Part shown: positions 21,752 through 33,442 of the stretch, piece by piece
How positions within the stretch are numbered: position 1 is the stretch's first letter
Layout of the letters: each line of letters opens with the position of its first letter
Assembly: GCA_034440615.1 (NCBI GenBank)
Contig: JAOTOM010002716.1
Span: 51,296 to 115,295 of the forward strand
Length of the DNA stretch: 64,000 nt
Origin: Ashinkailepas kermadecensis
Lineage: Eukaryota; Arthropoda; Thecostraca; Neolepadidae
Direction of reading: 5' to 3'
Made by a program: the position numbers and the translations under genes
Notes under the pieces: model-generated
What the model was told of the DNA's origin: nothing
What the model saw: only the letters and a program-made list of their open reading frames with translations
Database searches by the model: none

Positions 21752-23515
21752 ATGGCACCAACAACAACAAAAAACACTCCTAGTCCCTCCCGTGAGGGCC
21801 AGACTACCTATTCAGGCAGCACCAAGATCCTTCCCACTATTCCTCGGATCCTCATTTTTCGCGGACAATCACAGAATCTCTCTGCTTTGTCGCCCTTTCA
21901 GAGTCGAAATGGATGCGACCGGCTGGGAAAAATTATTCGATGCGAAAAGTTGAAGGATAGAGCGTTGGATGTCGAGTTTGCTGTAGCGGAGGAGGCGGAG
22001 AAAGCGTTGTTGACGACTGAGTTTATTTACGGTGTACGGAAGAGAAACAAGCATGTAGATGAAACTATTCGAATTCATGTAGAACCACACAAAACAAAGA
22101 ACTCATCGCGAGGACTCATCGACTGTTTTGATTTGAGAGATGTGTCGGAGGAGGAAATTGTGGATGGCCTGTCGGAGTTTGGCGTAACGGAGGCAAGGAA
22201 AATGAAGGTGAGGATGGGCTCAGAGATGATTTTAACGAACAACGTGATATTAACCTTTAACACCACAGTTCTTCCCACTGCAATCCGTGTGGGCTACGTC
22301 CGTGCGAAGGTTCGAGTTTTTATTCCCAACCCCATGATATGTTTTAAATGCCAACGATATGGCCACACCAACCAGTACTGCTGAAATCGCCCTGTGTGTG
22401 GCAAGTGCGCGTCAGTTGAACACGCAAGTGAAACCTGTACTTCCGAGATGCATCATTGTGGGAATTGTGGATGGGGACAGAACCCCCACAATTCGCATGA
22501 TCGTACCTGCCCAATTTACACAAAAGAGAAGGAAATCAAATCAATTAAGCACACACAAAGAGTAACATTTCGAGAGGTGAGAGATATCTACGAACAAACT
22601 CATCCTAAAATATCCTACGCGTCCAAAGTTAGAAATACCACGTCGATTCCATAGAACGCTCAGTCCGGTAGATCTTTTGAGTTGATCGAGAAGCTGTCGG
22701 CCCTTTTCCGAGCCTTTGGAGCGCCTCTCGAGTCGCCAGCGGCGCGAGGGTGGCAAACCCAAAGGGACGACGCGACCCAGGTACCACCTACGAGTGGACG
22801 CGTCGTTCATCAGGAGACCTCCCGATCAACGTCGGAGGGTGGGGAGTGGACTCGGGTCCAGCGGTCTAAGAGGCCTCCTCGGTCCTTTCAACCAAATTCC
22901 AGCTCCTTTCTATCTACCTCTCCATCTACCTCGAAGTCCCTACCGCTCGCTTCTCATCGGCCCCCGAACCCACTCTCGCCTCCCATGCGCACCACCACCA
23001 CCTCCAAATCTCTCCTCTCCACCTCTTCTCTGCCTGACCATTCTCCCCTTCCCGTGAGCCAGACCTCACCCGCACCCTCAACATCCACTTCCGCACCTTC
23101 ATCGCCATCCAGATACACCCGAACAATCCAAATCCCAGATATTAACCTCCACTACCAGGAGGTCGAGAGACGTGCCCGCGATGCGAAGCGGGCGCGCCTT
23201 GCTCAAATGGAGAGGACTCGGGCGACGAGCCGCCAATGTCATGATAATGACACTCCCGCAAGGCCGGCTACCCCATCGCCACGAAGGCGAGTTGAGGGAC
23301 CCGCAGCAACTCACGCTGCCCATGAGATGGGCCCTCCCCCAACCCCGCCTCGGCTGGGGCCCCAGAAGCGAGGCCTACCGTCTACTGGCTTCCCACCGGG
23401 CCAAGAAATGCCCAGCTCATGCCCCAGAACTCAGTCCATTGGACTAAGTAGAAGTACATCGTGCAATGCAACGGCGAACCCCTCCCTGGGGCGGACGACA
23501 ATCACCAAGTTTTGA
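21752..23515 (+). pseudogene. LINE family A ORF1 (Gag-like RNA-binding protein)
   Basis: A single frame of 588 codons interrupted by only two stops, at 22382-22384 (TGA) and 22652-22654 (TAG). ORF1 proteins bind element RNA. The block LSALSPFQSRNGCDRLGKI is followed by CFKCQRYGHTNQYC (Cx2Cx4Hx4C, directly before the TGA), then CGKCASVEHASETC and CGNCGWGQNPHNSHDRTC. The C-terminal third is Ser/Pro/Thr-rich and ends with a basic, probably helical segment (YQEVERRARDAKRARLAQME). Both stops can be explained by a single C to T change (CGA to TGA, CAG to TAG). The start is the ATG after the GC-rich leader. Confidence 0.8.
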
Positions 23516-23572
23516 AAACGCACGTTCTCCATGCTAGTCAGTCACTCCTAGTCACCGCACTCAACTACCAAG

Positions 23573-24136
23573 ATGCGCTCTCTAATTTTACAATGGCACG
23601 TCCGCGGTTTTAGAGCGAATTTTACTGACCTGCAGATAATTTTATATCGGGAAGTTCCCATAGTTGTTTGTCTCCAAGAGACAAATCTGGCGCCCGGTAT
23701 CCATTGTTCCATAAATGGATACTCCATTTTCCGGAAAGATGTAGGCGGGACCGACGACGTGACACACGGAGGCACTATGTTGGCGGTGCATCACAGCGTG
23801 CCAGCGCAGCAGGTACCGTTGTGCACCCCGTTGCAGGCAGTTGCGGCACGTGTGGCCGTTCTCCGCCGTGAAATGACTATATGTTCCGTATACCTACCGC
23901 CTGGAGTTCCTCTTCTTGGTGCAGAACTAAGACGGCTAATGATAGAACTCCCCCCTCCGGTCCTTCTAGTGGGCGAATTTAATTGCCACCACACTGCCTG
24001 GGGATGCAATTCCGTTAACGCTCGCGGAAGACACTTGGAACGTTTTGTCCATGATGAGTCCCTGTTTCTTTTGAATACCGGCTCGCCTACCCACATTACT
24101 CTGCCTTCTCGTAGCACATCAGCTCTAGATATCTGA
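23573..24136 (+). pseudogene. LINE family A ORF2: apurinic endonuclease domain
   Basis: This is the N-terminal endonuclease that nicks target DNA to prime reverse transcription. Visible blocks are LQWHVRGFRANFTDL (start), VCLQETNL (catalytic Glu), YLPPG, and LVGEFNCHHTAWGC. In the last block the usual G-D-F-N-x-H has Glu instead of Asp, which would be expected to weaken or abolish catalysis. The frame ends at TGA 24134-24136 after SALDI; in intact relatives this region continues to the SDH block, which here lies downstream in another frame (SDHMPVWLEY at about 24200). Confidence 0.75.
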
Positions 24137-24276
24137 GTCTCTGTAGCCTACTCTTGGCTCAAAGCTTGGAGTGGTCCGTGACACTGATCCACTCGGTAGT
24201 GACCATATGCCAGTATGGCTGGAATATAAGGGTGGGGCTGCTCTTGGCACCTCGGCAGTGAAACCTACGCAAGGCC

Positions 24277-25301
24277 AACTGGATAGAGTTTGACGCCAAA
24301 CTTACGGCAAACTTCACATCCCACGACGAACATCCATCATCAGTAGCCGACTTTACGCAGCGACTCGTTGACACTGCCGCTGCCTGTGTCCCACTGACAG
24401 CAGGAGCACCCCGTCGCACCTCGGTGCCGTGGTGGACCCTGGATTGCCGGAACTCCATTCTGGCCCGCAAACGGGCTTTTCGAGCGTTTAACCGACAGAG
24501 CACAATGGCTAACTTAATTGCCTTCAGAAAGGCCAGAGCCTTTGCGCGTACGACGGTTCTGGAGGCTAAGCGAGCGTCTTGGCATAATTATATCGGAGGC
24601 CTCAGCTCATCCACACTCTCGGCCGAGGTGTGGGCTCGCATCAAGAAAATCGGTGCCATATTCTCCCCCGCTCCCTTGCCCGTCCTACGGTCGGGCGGTC
24701 GTGACGTGTTTCAGCCATCCGTGGTTGCGAACGAGAGTGGCCGAGCTTTCTCGAAACGGTGCCTTGCTGGCAACGTAGATCCGCAGTGTCTGCGGTATCG
24801 CTCTCGGAGTGCGAGAGCTAGAATACATTTTACGACACGAGAAATATTGGCTTACAACGAGCCCTTCTCCAAGGCTGAGCTTTCTTCCGCATTACATGGC
24901 CTGCGAAACGTGTCCGAAGGTCTTGACAGGATTCACAATGAAATGCTGAGACATCTGCCGCCATTTGTCCAGGACGTGCTATTAACCACTTTTAACTGCA
25001 TGTGGGCAGAAGGTCACTTTCCCGAAGCCTGGCGTGAGGCTACGATTGTACCACTGTTAAAGCCTGGAAAAGGTGGAGATGATCCACTACATTACCGTCC
25101 CATCTCTCTGACGTCTTGTCTCTGCAAGTTGCTGGAAAGAATGGTGAGCACCCGTTTGGGATGGTATTTAGAAGATAGGAACATTTTAACAAACACTCAG
25201 TGCGGTTTTAGGAAGAATCGTTGCACCGTAGACCACCTTGTATCACTTGACACGGACATTCGTCCACTTTTGCGAAGAAAAGGCACCTCGGTGCAGTGTT
25301 A
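24277..25301 (+). pseudogene. LINE family A ORF2: linker and RT N-terminal part
   Basis: Open from about 24277 in a different frame from the endonuclease. WWTLDCRNSILARKRAFRAF begins the helical linker; YNEPFSKAELSSALHGL, then GLDRIHNEMLRHLP and HYRPISLTSCLCKLLERMV are RT blocks 0-2; CGFRKNRCTVDHLV is block 2a. It is cut by the nested LINE at the target duplication AGTGTTA (25295-25301), just before the first catalytic Asp block. The reading frame on the two sides of the insertion differs by one base, so the host copy also carries a frameshift near the site. Confidence 0.75.
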
Positions 25302-26362
25302 GACATAAAGACATAAAAGATCAGTGCAACTATGAGCCACAAGGGCCCTTCTTGGTTGCACTTTGTACACTGAACCAGTTGCCCACCAAATCTGACAATC
25401 AACCCTCCCGTGGAATACAGAAAAACAAGCCCCCTATTCTTATAATGATTGTCTATGCCGTTTTTAAAGATGTTCAGTGTGTTGCTACTGATAATTGTTC
25501 CTGGCAGCTGGTTCCAGTGTTCTACTACCCTGTTGGTGAAGAAAGACTGTCTTAACCTTGTCCTGTTGTGATTAACTTTAATTTTGAATTGATGACCTCT
25601 AATTGCATCATTTCTGTTAAATTCAAACATTTCCCTGAGATATCCCTGTTCCTGACCATGAACAAATTTAAAAACCTCGATGAGATCTCCTCTCAGCCTT
25701 CTATATCTAAGTGAAAACATATTCAATTTCTTCAATCTTTCCTCATATGCCAGGCTGCCTATACCATTAACCATTTTTGTTGCCCTCTTTTGTACTCTCT
25801 CTAAAAGCCAACAATCTTTCTCATAACTAGGGGACCAAGCTTGGACACAGTATTCCAAATGTGGCCTGACATATGCACAGTAAAGCTTCCTGATGACCTC
25901 CTCACTTTTGTATGACACATTCCTCTGTATCGCCCCAAGCATTCTTAGTGCCTTCTTCCTGGCTTCTTTGGTCTGTTCTGATGCCCCCAATTTTGTGTTC
26001 AAAATAACACCTAAGTCCTTCTCCTGCTGAGTCACAGATAGTACTTGGGCATCCATCAAGTATGGCGCCTTCATGTGCTGCCAACCTACATGCATGACTT
26101 TGCACTTATCAAAATTAAACTTCATTTGCCATTTTTCGGACCACTTCACAAGCTCGTCTAAGTCGTTCTGCAGCAAAACCTGCTCATTGTGCCCTGTTAT
26201 TGCCCTAAAGATCTTCAAATCATCCGCAAATTTCAAAACTTTACTGCTTAGGCCACATTCAATGCTATTCACAAATATAATGAACAACAGTGGCCCCAGT
26301 ACCGATCCCTGAGGGACTCCACTGAGAACATTTTGCCATGATGACTTTGTACCATTAAGCAT
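25302..26362 (-). pseudogene. CR1-like reverse transcriptase, 5'-truncated but otherwise open
   Basis: The frame is uninterrupted for over 350 codons and then reads out of the element into host DNA (stop at 25208). RT blocks: GVPQGSVLGPLLFIIF at 15-30 and VLKFADDLKIF at 42-52 (catalytic pair), then GVILNTKLGASEQTKEARKK and the thumb/C-terminal region with HLEYCVQAWSP and VEHWNQLP. The absence of stops or frameshifts contrasts with the surrounding LINE and suggests a recent insertion. The N-terminal endonuclease and first catalytic Asp are missing, so it cannot be active. Confidence 0.85.
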
Positions 26363-26364
26363 TA
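25302..26364 (-). mobile_element. Nested 5'-truncated CR1-like LINE with 7-bp target duplication
   Basis: AGTGTTA at 25295-25301 and again at 26365-26371 brackets the insert. On minus the element ends in a short 8-bp repeat (TTTATGTC twice, at 25302-25318), the kind of 3' terminal microsatellite seen in CR1-group elements. The 5' end falls inside the RT, a typical incomplete reverse-transcription product. Confidence 0.85.
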
Positions 26365-27104
26365 AGTGTTATTTGATATAGAGGGCGCCTTGGACACAAC
26401 GTGGCGACACGGCATCCTTTTAAAAGTGTATGAATGCGGCCTTCGTGGTCAAATGGCCATGTTCATCCACAACTTTTTAGCAGATCGCCGGTTCCGTGTT
26501 CTCGTCGGTGATCAGTTTTCGGACTGGATTTTACAAGCAAACGGAGTCCCACAGGGCAGTGTGCTTAGCGTACCACTGTTTGCTTTAATGATTAATGACA
26601 TTACCTGTGGATTACGGCCTTCCATCTGTCGCTCGCTCTTTGTAGATGATATTGCGATTTGGACTTCTGCAGTACATCTGCAGTACTTCTTGAGTACATC
26701 TGCACCGGCACTGCAGAGACAGCTGCAGCTTGCCGTCCTATGCCTGGAGCGATTGGGGAAACAAGAGTGGCTTCCGGTTCTCACCAAGTAAAACGGTTGT
26801 CATGCACTTCTGCAGACGTCAAGGATGTGGAAACATGGAAATATATATGTACAAGTCACCAATCCCAACAAAGCCGGCGGCTAAGTTCCTCGGCGTTATG
26901 TTCGACAGTCGTTTGACATACAGGAACTACTTTAAAATGCTCCGCGACAAATGTTTTAAAACACTAAATGTTCTTACGGTGGTATCACGGACGTCGTATG
27001 GCGCGGACAGGCGAACTTTGCTTCTCCTATATAGGTCAACGATCCGGTCGAAATTAGACTACGCGTGTTTTGTTTATGATGGTGCTTGTAGCACAGCGAA
27101 ATGA
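26365..27104 (+). pseudogene. LINE family A ORF2: RT catalytic part after the nested insertion
   Basis: RT resumes with LFDIEGALDTTWRHGILLK (first catalytic Asp), NGVPQGSVLSVPLFALMIND, and SLFVDDIAIW (FVDD, catalytic pair). A frameshift near 26730-26790 moves the thumb to another frame (FSPSKTVVMHF, then AKFLGVMFDSRLTYRNYF, then IRSKLDYACFVYDGA), which stops at 27102-27104. FVDD rather than YADD is normal for some I-like LINEs. Confidence 0.75.
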
Positions 27105-28373
27105 ACACTAGACAGCATCCATCACACCTCTCTACGTATTGCTACTGGCGCATTTCGCACCTCTCCGGTTGGCAGTCTTTTAGCAGATGCAAACGAACCA
27201 TGCCTTGCCTTACGCCGTGCATTACTTGGGATGCGCTATGCATGTAAACTGCGCCAGTTCCCTGACCATCCTACTTACCGGTCAGTGTGTTCGCGGCATG
27301 TTCTGGCTCTGTTTAGAGGACGACGCGGAAGTGCCTTACCTTTCTGCGTCAGAATACGACCGCTATTCGAGGAAGGCAACATGAGACTACGCGGGGTGAT
27401 GCGTACGTCATTGAAATGTCCTCCTTGGAAATTGGCGTCGCTAAATATCGACGTGTCGCTCTCGTGCCTGAGGAAAGGTGACGTCCTTCCACAATAACTT
27501 AATTTACGGGCGCTAGAACTGATCTCATCATACAGAAACTATACACCGACGTACACAGACGGCTCGAAGACGGACAATGGTGTTGGAAGTGCTTTTGTGT
27601 CGGGTACTGTGAGCAGATCGTTTTCTCTACCAGCCAACGCATCTGTATATACATCAGAACTGATCGCCATCAACAAAGCGTTGAGTTTCATTTAAAATTC
27701 TGATTATGCACGACACGCACTATTTAGCGACTCACTCAGTAGCCTACTCGCACTGGTGGTATTTTATCCAACGAACTCTATTTTGCAGGATATTCTATCT
27801 AGACTGACATCGCTGACCATCAGAGGAAAGACGGTCGTGTTCTGCTGGATTCCGAGCCATGTGGGAATCAGTGGCAATGAGGCCGCTGATGCTGCAGCAA
27901 AGCGTGCTGCTCGTGCTCCTTACACACGATGTCTCCCCCTCCCTGTCACCGACTTCTATCCAGAAATCAAATGCCTCCTCTTCAAGAGATGGCAGGCCAT
28001 TTGGGACGCCACCGTAAGTAATAAATTGAGAACAATCAAACCCTGTCTTGGTGAATGGCTATCATCATCACATGACGTCAGACGGAACGAGGTGACACTA
28101 TGTCGCCTACGAATTGGCCACACGTACGATACTCACCGCTACCTTTTGACTGACGGTAACAGTCCGCTCCGCCCAAGGTGCCATGATGCACTGTCAGTGC
28201 GCCACGTACTGATTGCCTGCAGCCTACTTAACCAAGAGCGAAGGCGTCATTTTGGGCGTACCTCTCTCTCCCCTAGGGAAGTATTAGGGGATGATTCATC
28301 ACTTATTAAATCGGGTAGGCTCTTCCGCTTCCTATCAGAAATAAAATTTGCTGTGATACATACATCTCGTTAA
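27105..28373 (+). pseudogene. LINE family A ORF2: C-terminal region with RNase H
   Basis: After further stops, the connection region (about 27105-27497) leads into RNase H. Active-site blocks are TDGSK at 27555-27569 (Asp), TSELIAINKAL near 27655 (Glu), FSDSLSSL near 27721 (Asp), and WIPSHVGISGNEAAD at about 27847-27891 (His/Asp). The open frame 27756-28373 then continues to the C-terminal VRHVLIACSLLNQER block and the end LFRFLSEIKF. A stop lies between the Glu and second Asp blocks. RNase H would degrade the RNA strand of the hybrid. Confidence 0.8.
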
Positions 28374-28558
28374 CTCGCTTTTATACATGACCAAATGAGA
28401 ATCGTAGCACGGTATGGTAATACAATTGTACTTAACATTGTGACATGCCATTCTGACTGACTTTTGTTAACATTTCACCGCTTGATTGACGATGATATGG
28501 GCGCTGCATGACCGACGCAGTCGATGCGCTCTTAAACTCCAACAATCAACCGGCGCTG

Positions 28559-29095
28559 TCTGAGGTCTGTGGAGGTCTGCAGTCGTCACGGTCCGAGGTC
28601 TGTGGAGGCCTGCACTCGGCACGGTCCGAGGTCTGTGGAGGCCTGCAGTCGGCACGGTCCGAGGTCTGTGGAGGCCTGCAATCGGCACGGTCCAAGGTCT
28701 GTGGAGGTCTGCAGTCGGCACGGTCCGAGGTCTGTGGAGGTCTGCAGTCGGCACTGTCCGAGGTCTGTGGAGGTCTGCAGTCGGCGCTGTCCGAGGTCTG
28801 TGGAGGTCTGCAGTCGGCACGGTCCGAGGTCTGTGGAGGTCTGCAGTCGGCACGGTCCGAGGGAGGTCTGAGGAGGCCTGCACTCGGCACGGTCCGAGGT
28901 CTGTGGAGGCCTGCAGTCGGCACGGTCCGAGGTCTGTGGAGGCCTGCAATCGGCACAGTCCAAGGTCTGTGGAGGTCTGCAGTCGGCACGGTCCGAGGTC
29001 TGTGGAGGTCTGCAGTCGGCACGGTCTGAGGTCTGTGCAGGTCTGCAGTCGGCACGGTCCGAGGTCTGTGGAGGACTGCAGTCGTCACGATTCGT
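28559..29095. repeat. 33-bp minisatellite, right array (about 16 copies)
   Basis: Same unit and orientation as 20756-21110. A block of variant units (GCACTCGGC, then GCAGTCGGC, then GCAATCGGC with CCAAGG) appears at 28612-28710 and again at 28880-28980, 268 bp apart, with a damaged unit at the junction near 28860. This is the footprint of a segmental duplication inside the array. Confidence 0.9.
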
Positions 29096-29099
29096 GCTC

Positions 29100-30084
29100 T
29101 TTGGCATCGATTGCGTGTGTGTGGGGGGTGGGGGCGGGTCCTCGCACACATTGACTGGTCAGCTATCAGCTATACAGGCGTTGAGGATGGCGGAAGTGTG
29201 TTCGACATAGTCCTGCGTAGCGACTTGAAAACATAGCTGCGACTGGAGGATGGCTGTGCACGTTGGGCGTGTTTCGTACCCTTAATGTCGGTAGAGCACC
29301 CTAAAATAGACACAAATCCTAACGTAGGCGCATACAATTTTCACCAGCGTCTCCAATAAGCATAAATATCAACAGGACGTGAATAAAAGTGGCTATCCTC
29401 CACTGGAGCCACGTAAGGGGTGACAGGTGAGACTGTGAGAGAGGAACTCTTACTGCTGGATCCCCCGCGTGGAATCTCGAGAAGTCTCCGCCTGTGCACA
29501 TGACCTTCTATTGAATAGAACAAGCTATGCTTCCACGCCCATTAGAACGAGGACGATTTGTCGACCTATGAAATGACATGTTCCGGCAGCTCGGCACTTG
29601 CACCGGCGGCGCCTCCCTGTCGTCGCTGCAGGCTGGCGAAACCCATAAGGACGGTCACCGCCTTTGGCACGATGCTGCCTGCGGCACAGCCCAGACATTC
29701 ACTGACTACCGTCCGGAACCGAACCACGTACCTCTGACATGCCAGACGCTCAGCTTAACCACGGAGCTGCCGACGCCATGCGCGCGCTATGGGTCGGGCT
29801 GTAGTTCATCATGGAATTTTGGTAGAGTAAAGTGCGCTACTTCGGTGCTCTAAGCAGTGGAAACTTCCTCTCCAAAGTGTTTAACGAAAGCATTGACCTC
29901 GATACAGATTTCTTATCGCATTAGTTCCAGGAGAACCACGCATTGTCGGACAACTCAAGCAGGCGGTTTGGGGTTATGTAAATGTAGTGAAGTTGTGCTC
30001 CAGCTGAGAGCCCCAGAACTTCTTGTGGCTTGAATGATAGTCTTAGGAAACCTAGTTCGGATCGCAGATACTTGGTTCGAAATA
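29100..30084. other. Gene-free interval
   Basis: Nothing recognised. A 91-codon ORF at 29578-29853 has no known motif and ordinary composition. Confidence 0.5.
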
Positions 30085-30260
30085 ATTGGGGCGGGGATGG
30101 CCGAGTGGTTGAACTCTGGGTACCAAAGATCCCGGGTTCAACACTCGCACCACTCGGGACATTTCCCAACCCCGCGGCCCGTCGGCGAAACAGTGTGGAC
30201 GGCGACATTGACCGTGATCGTGCACAAAGTGCATCGAGAACCACCCAATAAACAATGGTT
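30085..30260 (+). mobile_element. tRNA-derived SINE-like element
   Basis: TGGCCGAGTGG at 30098-30108 matches a polymerase III A box, and GGTTCAACACT at 30135-30145 matches a B box in most positions, 26 bp apart, as in a tRNA head. The sequence does not fold as a normal tRNA acceptor stem, and a non-tRNA body follows to about 30260. No terminal repeat or poly(A) was fixed. Confidence 0.5.
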
Positions 30261-33239
30261 CGTTAGAATTGTTGCTAGCTGGCCTCCTTTATCAACGGAA
30301 CTTGCGAGTGTCAATGAGCGGCAGCCGGGCGCTTGCCCGGCCGGCCGGCAATTTCAGTGACTCTGCTCAGAGCAGCGTGACAGTCCACCCTCGTCGACTA
30401 CTCAGCGCCTCCCGAGCACTGAGGGCCGCCACACGTCACTGACCGGCGGCCGTACCACGTGACCCGCCACAGCCGGCGGTGATCACGAGGGGCTGTCGGC
30501 CGGCTATCGACCATCGACGCCGGCTCAGCAGCTCAGCGCGCCGTGCCGGACGGCGCGCTGTGATGTGATGTGGCGGGACAGCGGCTGGCAAGTTCAAACA
30601 TACACAAGTATGATTTGGCACTAAAGCCACTACTAGAAGCTAACTTTGTTACATAGAGTGTGCTTATGCACTGGGGTGGCCTGCCGCGAGGCTGCCACCA
30701 CGCTGCATCCGGCGTCTGCTGCCGAGTAGCCGAATCCGTTCGAGAAGCCGCAGCCTGGCGTCTCGGTGGAGCCGACAGTAGCCGAGCCTCATGGACACGG
30801 CTGTACCGAGGTGCCGGGCGAATCGCCGACGAGCGGCAGCGTCCAGTGACCCCCCAACCCCCCACCCCCACCCCACCCCCACTGTATGGTGACGTGATGA
30901 CGCCCAGTGCGGAATTATCGTCCAACAAGCGCTTCGAGCCGGTAGTCACGTGACAAAGTGTGTACGCCGCGCGCTATCTCAACTTCATGTCTGCAAAATT
31001 ATGCAGAAAATCTGCAAAGCACATCCATGCAGATTATCGTCAAAGTAAAAGGACAATCAGTTCACCACTCGTAGAACAATGGCGAAATTAAATACGAAAC
31101 CGACGAGACGCTATGGCATCACGTGATGTGACGTGATCCGCGAGCTTTAGCTCGCCGCCAGCCAGTCAGAGGCCTTCGCGCCCAGCATGGCGCGTACTTC
31201 CGTAGCCGGGCCGGCCGGCAGAAGCTGCAGGCTACATTGTAAAGCCTCACACAAGCCGGACTCACGTTCGGACGTCAACATCCGGAGCTGAAAAAAAAAC
31301 TGTCTAAAACTAGTTGGAGGATACATCACAGTCTAATTACAATTACAGTGCAAGCTGGCTGATGGAAAATAGCCTTTTCATCACTGAAAAGGTGGGGTTC
31401 CGGCTGTACAGCTCCTGCAGCCGGTCGCCAGTGCTGCAGTACTGCAACTCTTTGAGGTGGCTCATGCTTAACGTTGACTCGCCACCACACCAACGCTGTC
31501 ACGATTTCACATGGCACTCTGTAGGCGACACGGTGCCCCGGCCCGTCTCCTGGTGGTGCGGCTGTTGTCACACGAGCCGTGAGCCGGTGTCCACCTGGTG
31601 GCGGCGTGCAGAACGTCTGCTCCTAAGAAAAGGTGGCGCTGCCATCGGTGCCAGCTCCTCGGTGCTTCTCGATTTGCAGATTCCAGAACAGGTCTACCCA
31701 AAAGGTATAACCGCCAGGTACATCTAAGGTGCACCGACAGGTACATCTAAAGTGCAACCGCCAAGTGCATCTAAGGTACAATCACCAGGAATTGACGAAA
31801 AACAACTTCGAATCGCAATGAAACATGAATACAATATACGGTTGCGGCGGTGTGGTTGCGTCTATTTTTCATGTAACGTCGCCATAGGCGTGGAAGTGTT
31901 TGCAAAGTGTGCTGAGAGGGGACGGGCGGGCTCGCCACGCAGTTGGAGTCCATGAAAGATGTCCAGTGTGTCGTCCCAGCGACAGAAAGCCCAAGTGCCT
32001 CGTGAATCCATTTCAACTGATGCCTCTATGCGCACGAGCAATTGCAGTGCATGAAGGTGCAATTCAAATAGGAAATGCTGTGACCATCGCCGATATGGAT
32101 TCGAACCGGTCAAAAGTAGATACGAAAATTGCACCGACACAAACGGATCAGTGCAATGTGTTTTTTTTCTTCCTTGGGACGACAGCAGTGCCCATACCAG
32201 TCCATAGCTTTTAAGTGTACGGATTGCGACCACTGGTTTTTTTGTTTGAAGAACTAGTTTTGCCACGTCAGTTTAGACAGACGAAAATTCGGAAATTCAA
32301 GTTTTCTGTCTGCGTAATATTATGTGATCAATATCTAGAAGCCGGTTTCTCACTAAGAACTATAAAAAGGAACAATAAAAAATCGACACCGAAGAAAATT
32401 ATTTCGCGTAGGTAGCGTAGGAGGCATTTCACGTTCACAAGTCATTAATTTCAGTTTTCTTCTGATCGAAATGAACTCTTTAATTACCCTGACGTAGTCG
32501 GTACATGACGGAAGGCTATCCTGGCGTGCCGGCTCACCCCCACCTTGTAAAATGGCGGGCTGGGCCCATGGCCCAACTGGCCCCTCTAGTTCCCACGCAT
32601 ATGAATGTCGCAGATGCAGTTAGGCAGACGCAGTACCTAGTCTTGCATTCCGATCAGTTCCGAGAGGTGGCCCTTTTGCCGTGGCGACACACACACGGTT
32701 TGGTCGCGAGGAAATTCACGGAGAGGAAGGCTCGACAAGACCTAGTGTTTCACTGGTGATCAAGCATAGAAGCTGCCCGCTGTCCCAAGGCCCCGCCCAT
32801 CATCTCCCAGCTGTCTCGTAGGTGTCCTTCCTAGGACATCTACAAGAAGTTCTGCCCCCGGGTGACGTTAGACACTCAACCACTAGCTGGTTGTTAGCCG
32901 GACTAGCCGGCCGACGCCACTAGTCGGTTGCTCGCCGGATTAGCCGGCGTAGCCCCCCTCCCACTCTCCTTCGGCCCAGCGGTGCTCTCGGGCACCGTCG
33001 GGAAACCGAATTGTCAGCGGCTAGCCTCGACTGTTGTTTGTTCCATCCCACCCAATAGATTAGAGCCGAACAGAGATACCTTTCTGGTTTAAAGGATCGG
33101 GCAAGCGGTCTTCGGACCGTGACTGCGCCCGCCTCTGCTCGGCTACTCCCATCCCTCCAAAACTCTGTGTCTTCCTCCCCCTTTCCACGACAGCTCTTTT
33201 CACACCTTTCCTTGTAGCACCCCTTCAGGATGCCTTTCT
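30261..33239. other. Gene-free interval with minor repeats
   Basis: No gene supported. Small structures: a ~24-bp unit (AGGTACATCTAAGGTGCA type) three times at about 31713-31786; a two-copy block with TAGCCGG at about 32880-32955. The part from about 32770 onward becomes GC-rich and could be leader sequence of the family B LINE that follows. Confidence 0.5.
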
Positions 33240-33442
33240 TGTCCGCACCCCTTCAGGGCGCCCTTACACACACCCACTCCTCCCCACTTCCCTCCGGGGC
33301 ATCACTCCGCCCCGGTATGCCCGGGGACCCCGCCCCCTCGAAAGGACGGCGGGTGCCGGCCGCGGCCGGGAGCACGCCTGCCCCCTCCCCAGGACCCCCC
33401 TGAGGGTGAGTCCTTCGTTATCCTTACGAGGATCGAGGGCTC

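Larger units (their letters stand above)
21131..28450 (+). mobile_element. RNase H-class LINE (family A), nearly full length, nested insertion
   Basis: Order is 5'UTR, ORF1 (zinc knuckles), ORF2 with apurinic endonuclease, RT, RNase H and C-terminal CCHC-like block, which fits the I/Nimb/LOA group of non-LTR elements. The termini are approximate; no TSD was identified. The element is broken by stops and frameshifts and by a 1063-bp CR1-like insertion at 25302-26364. Its 5'UTR matches that at 2886-3085 (minus). Confidence 0.75.

Noticed and set aside
30085..30160. Functional tRNA gene
   Set aside because: A and B boxes are present but no acceptor-stem pairing or anticodon loop of normal length could be drawn; better explained as a SINE head.
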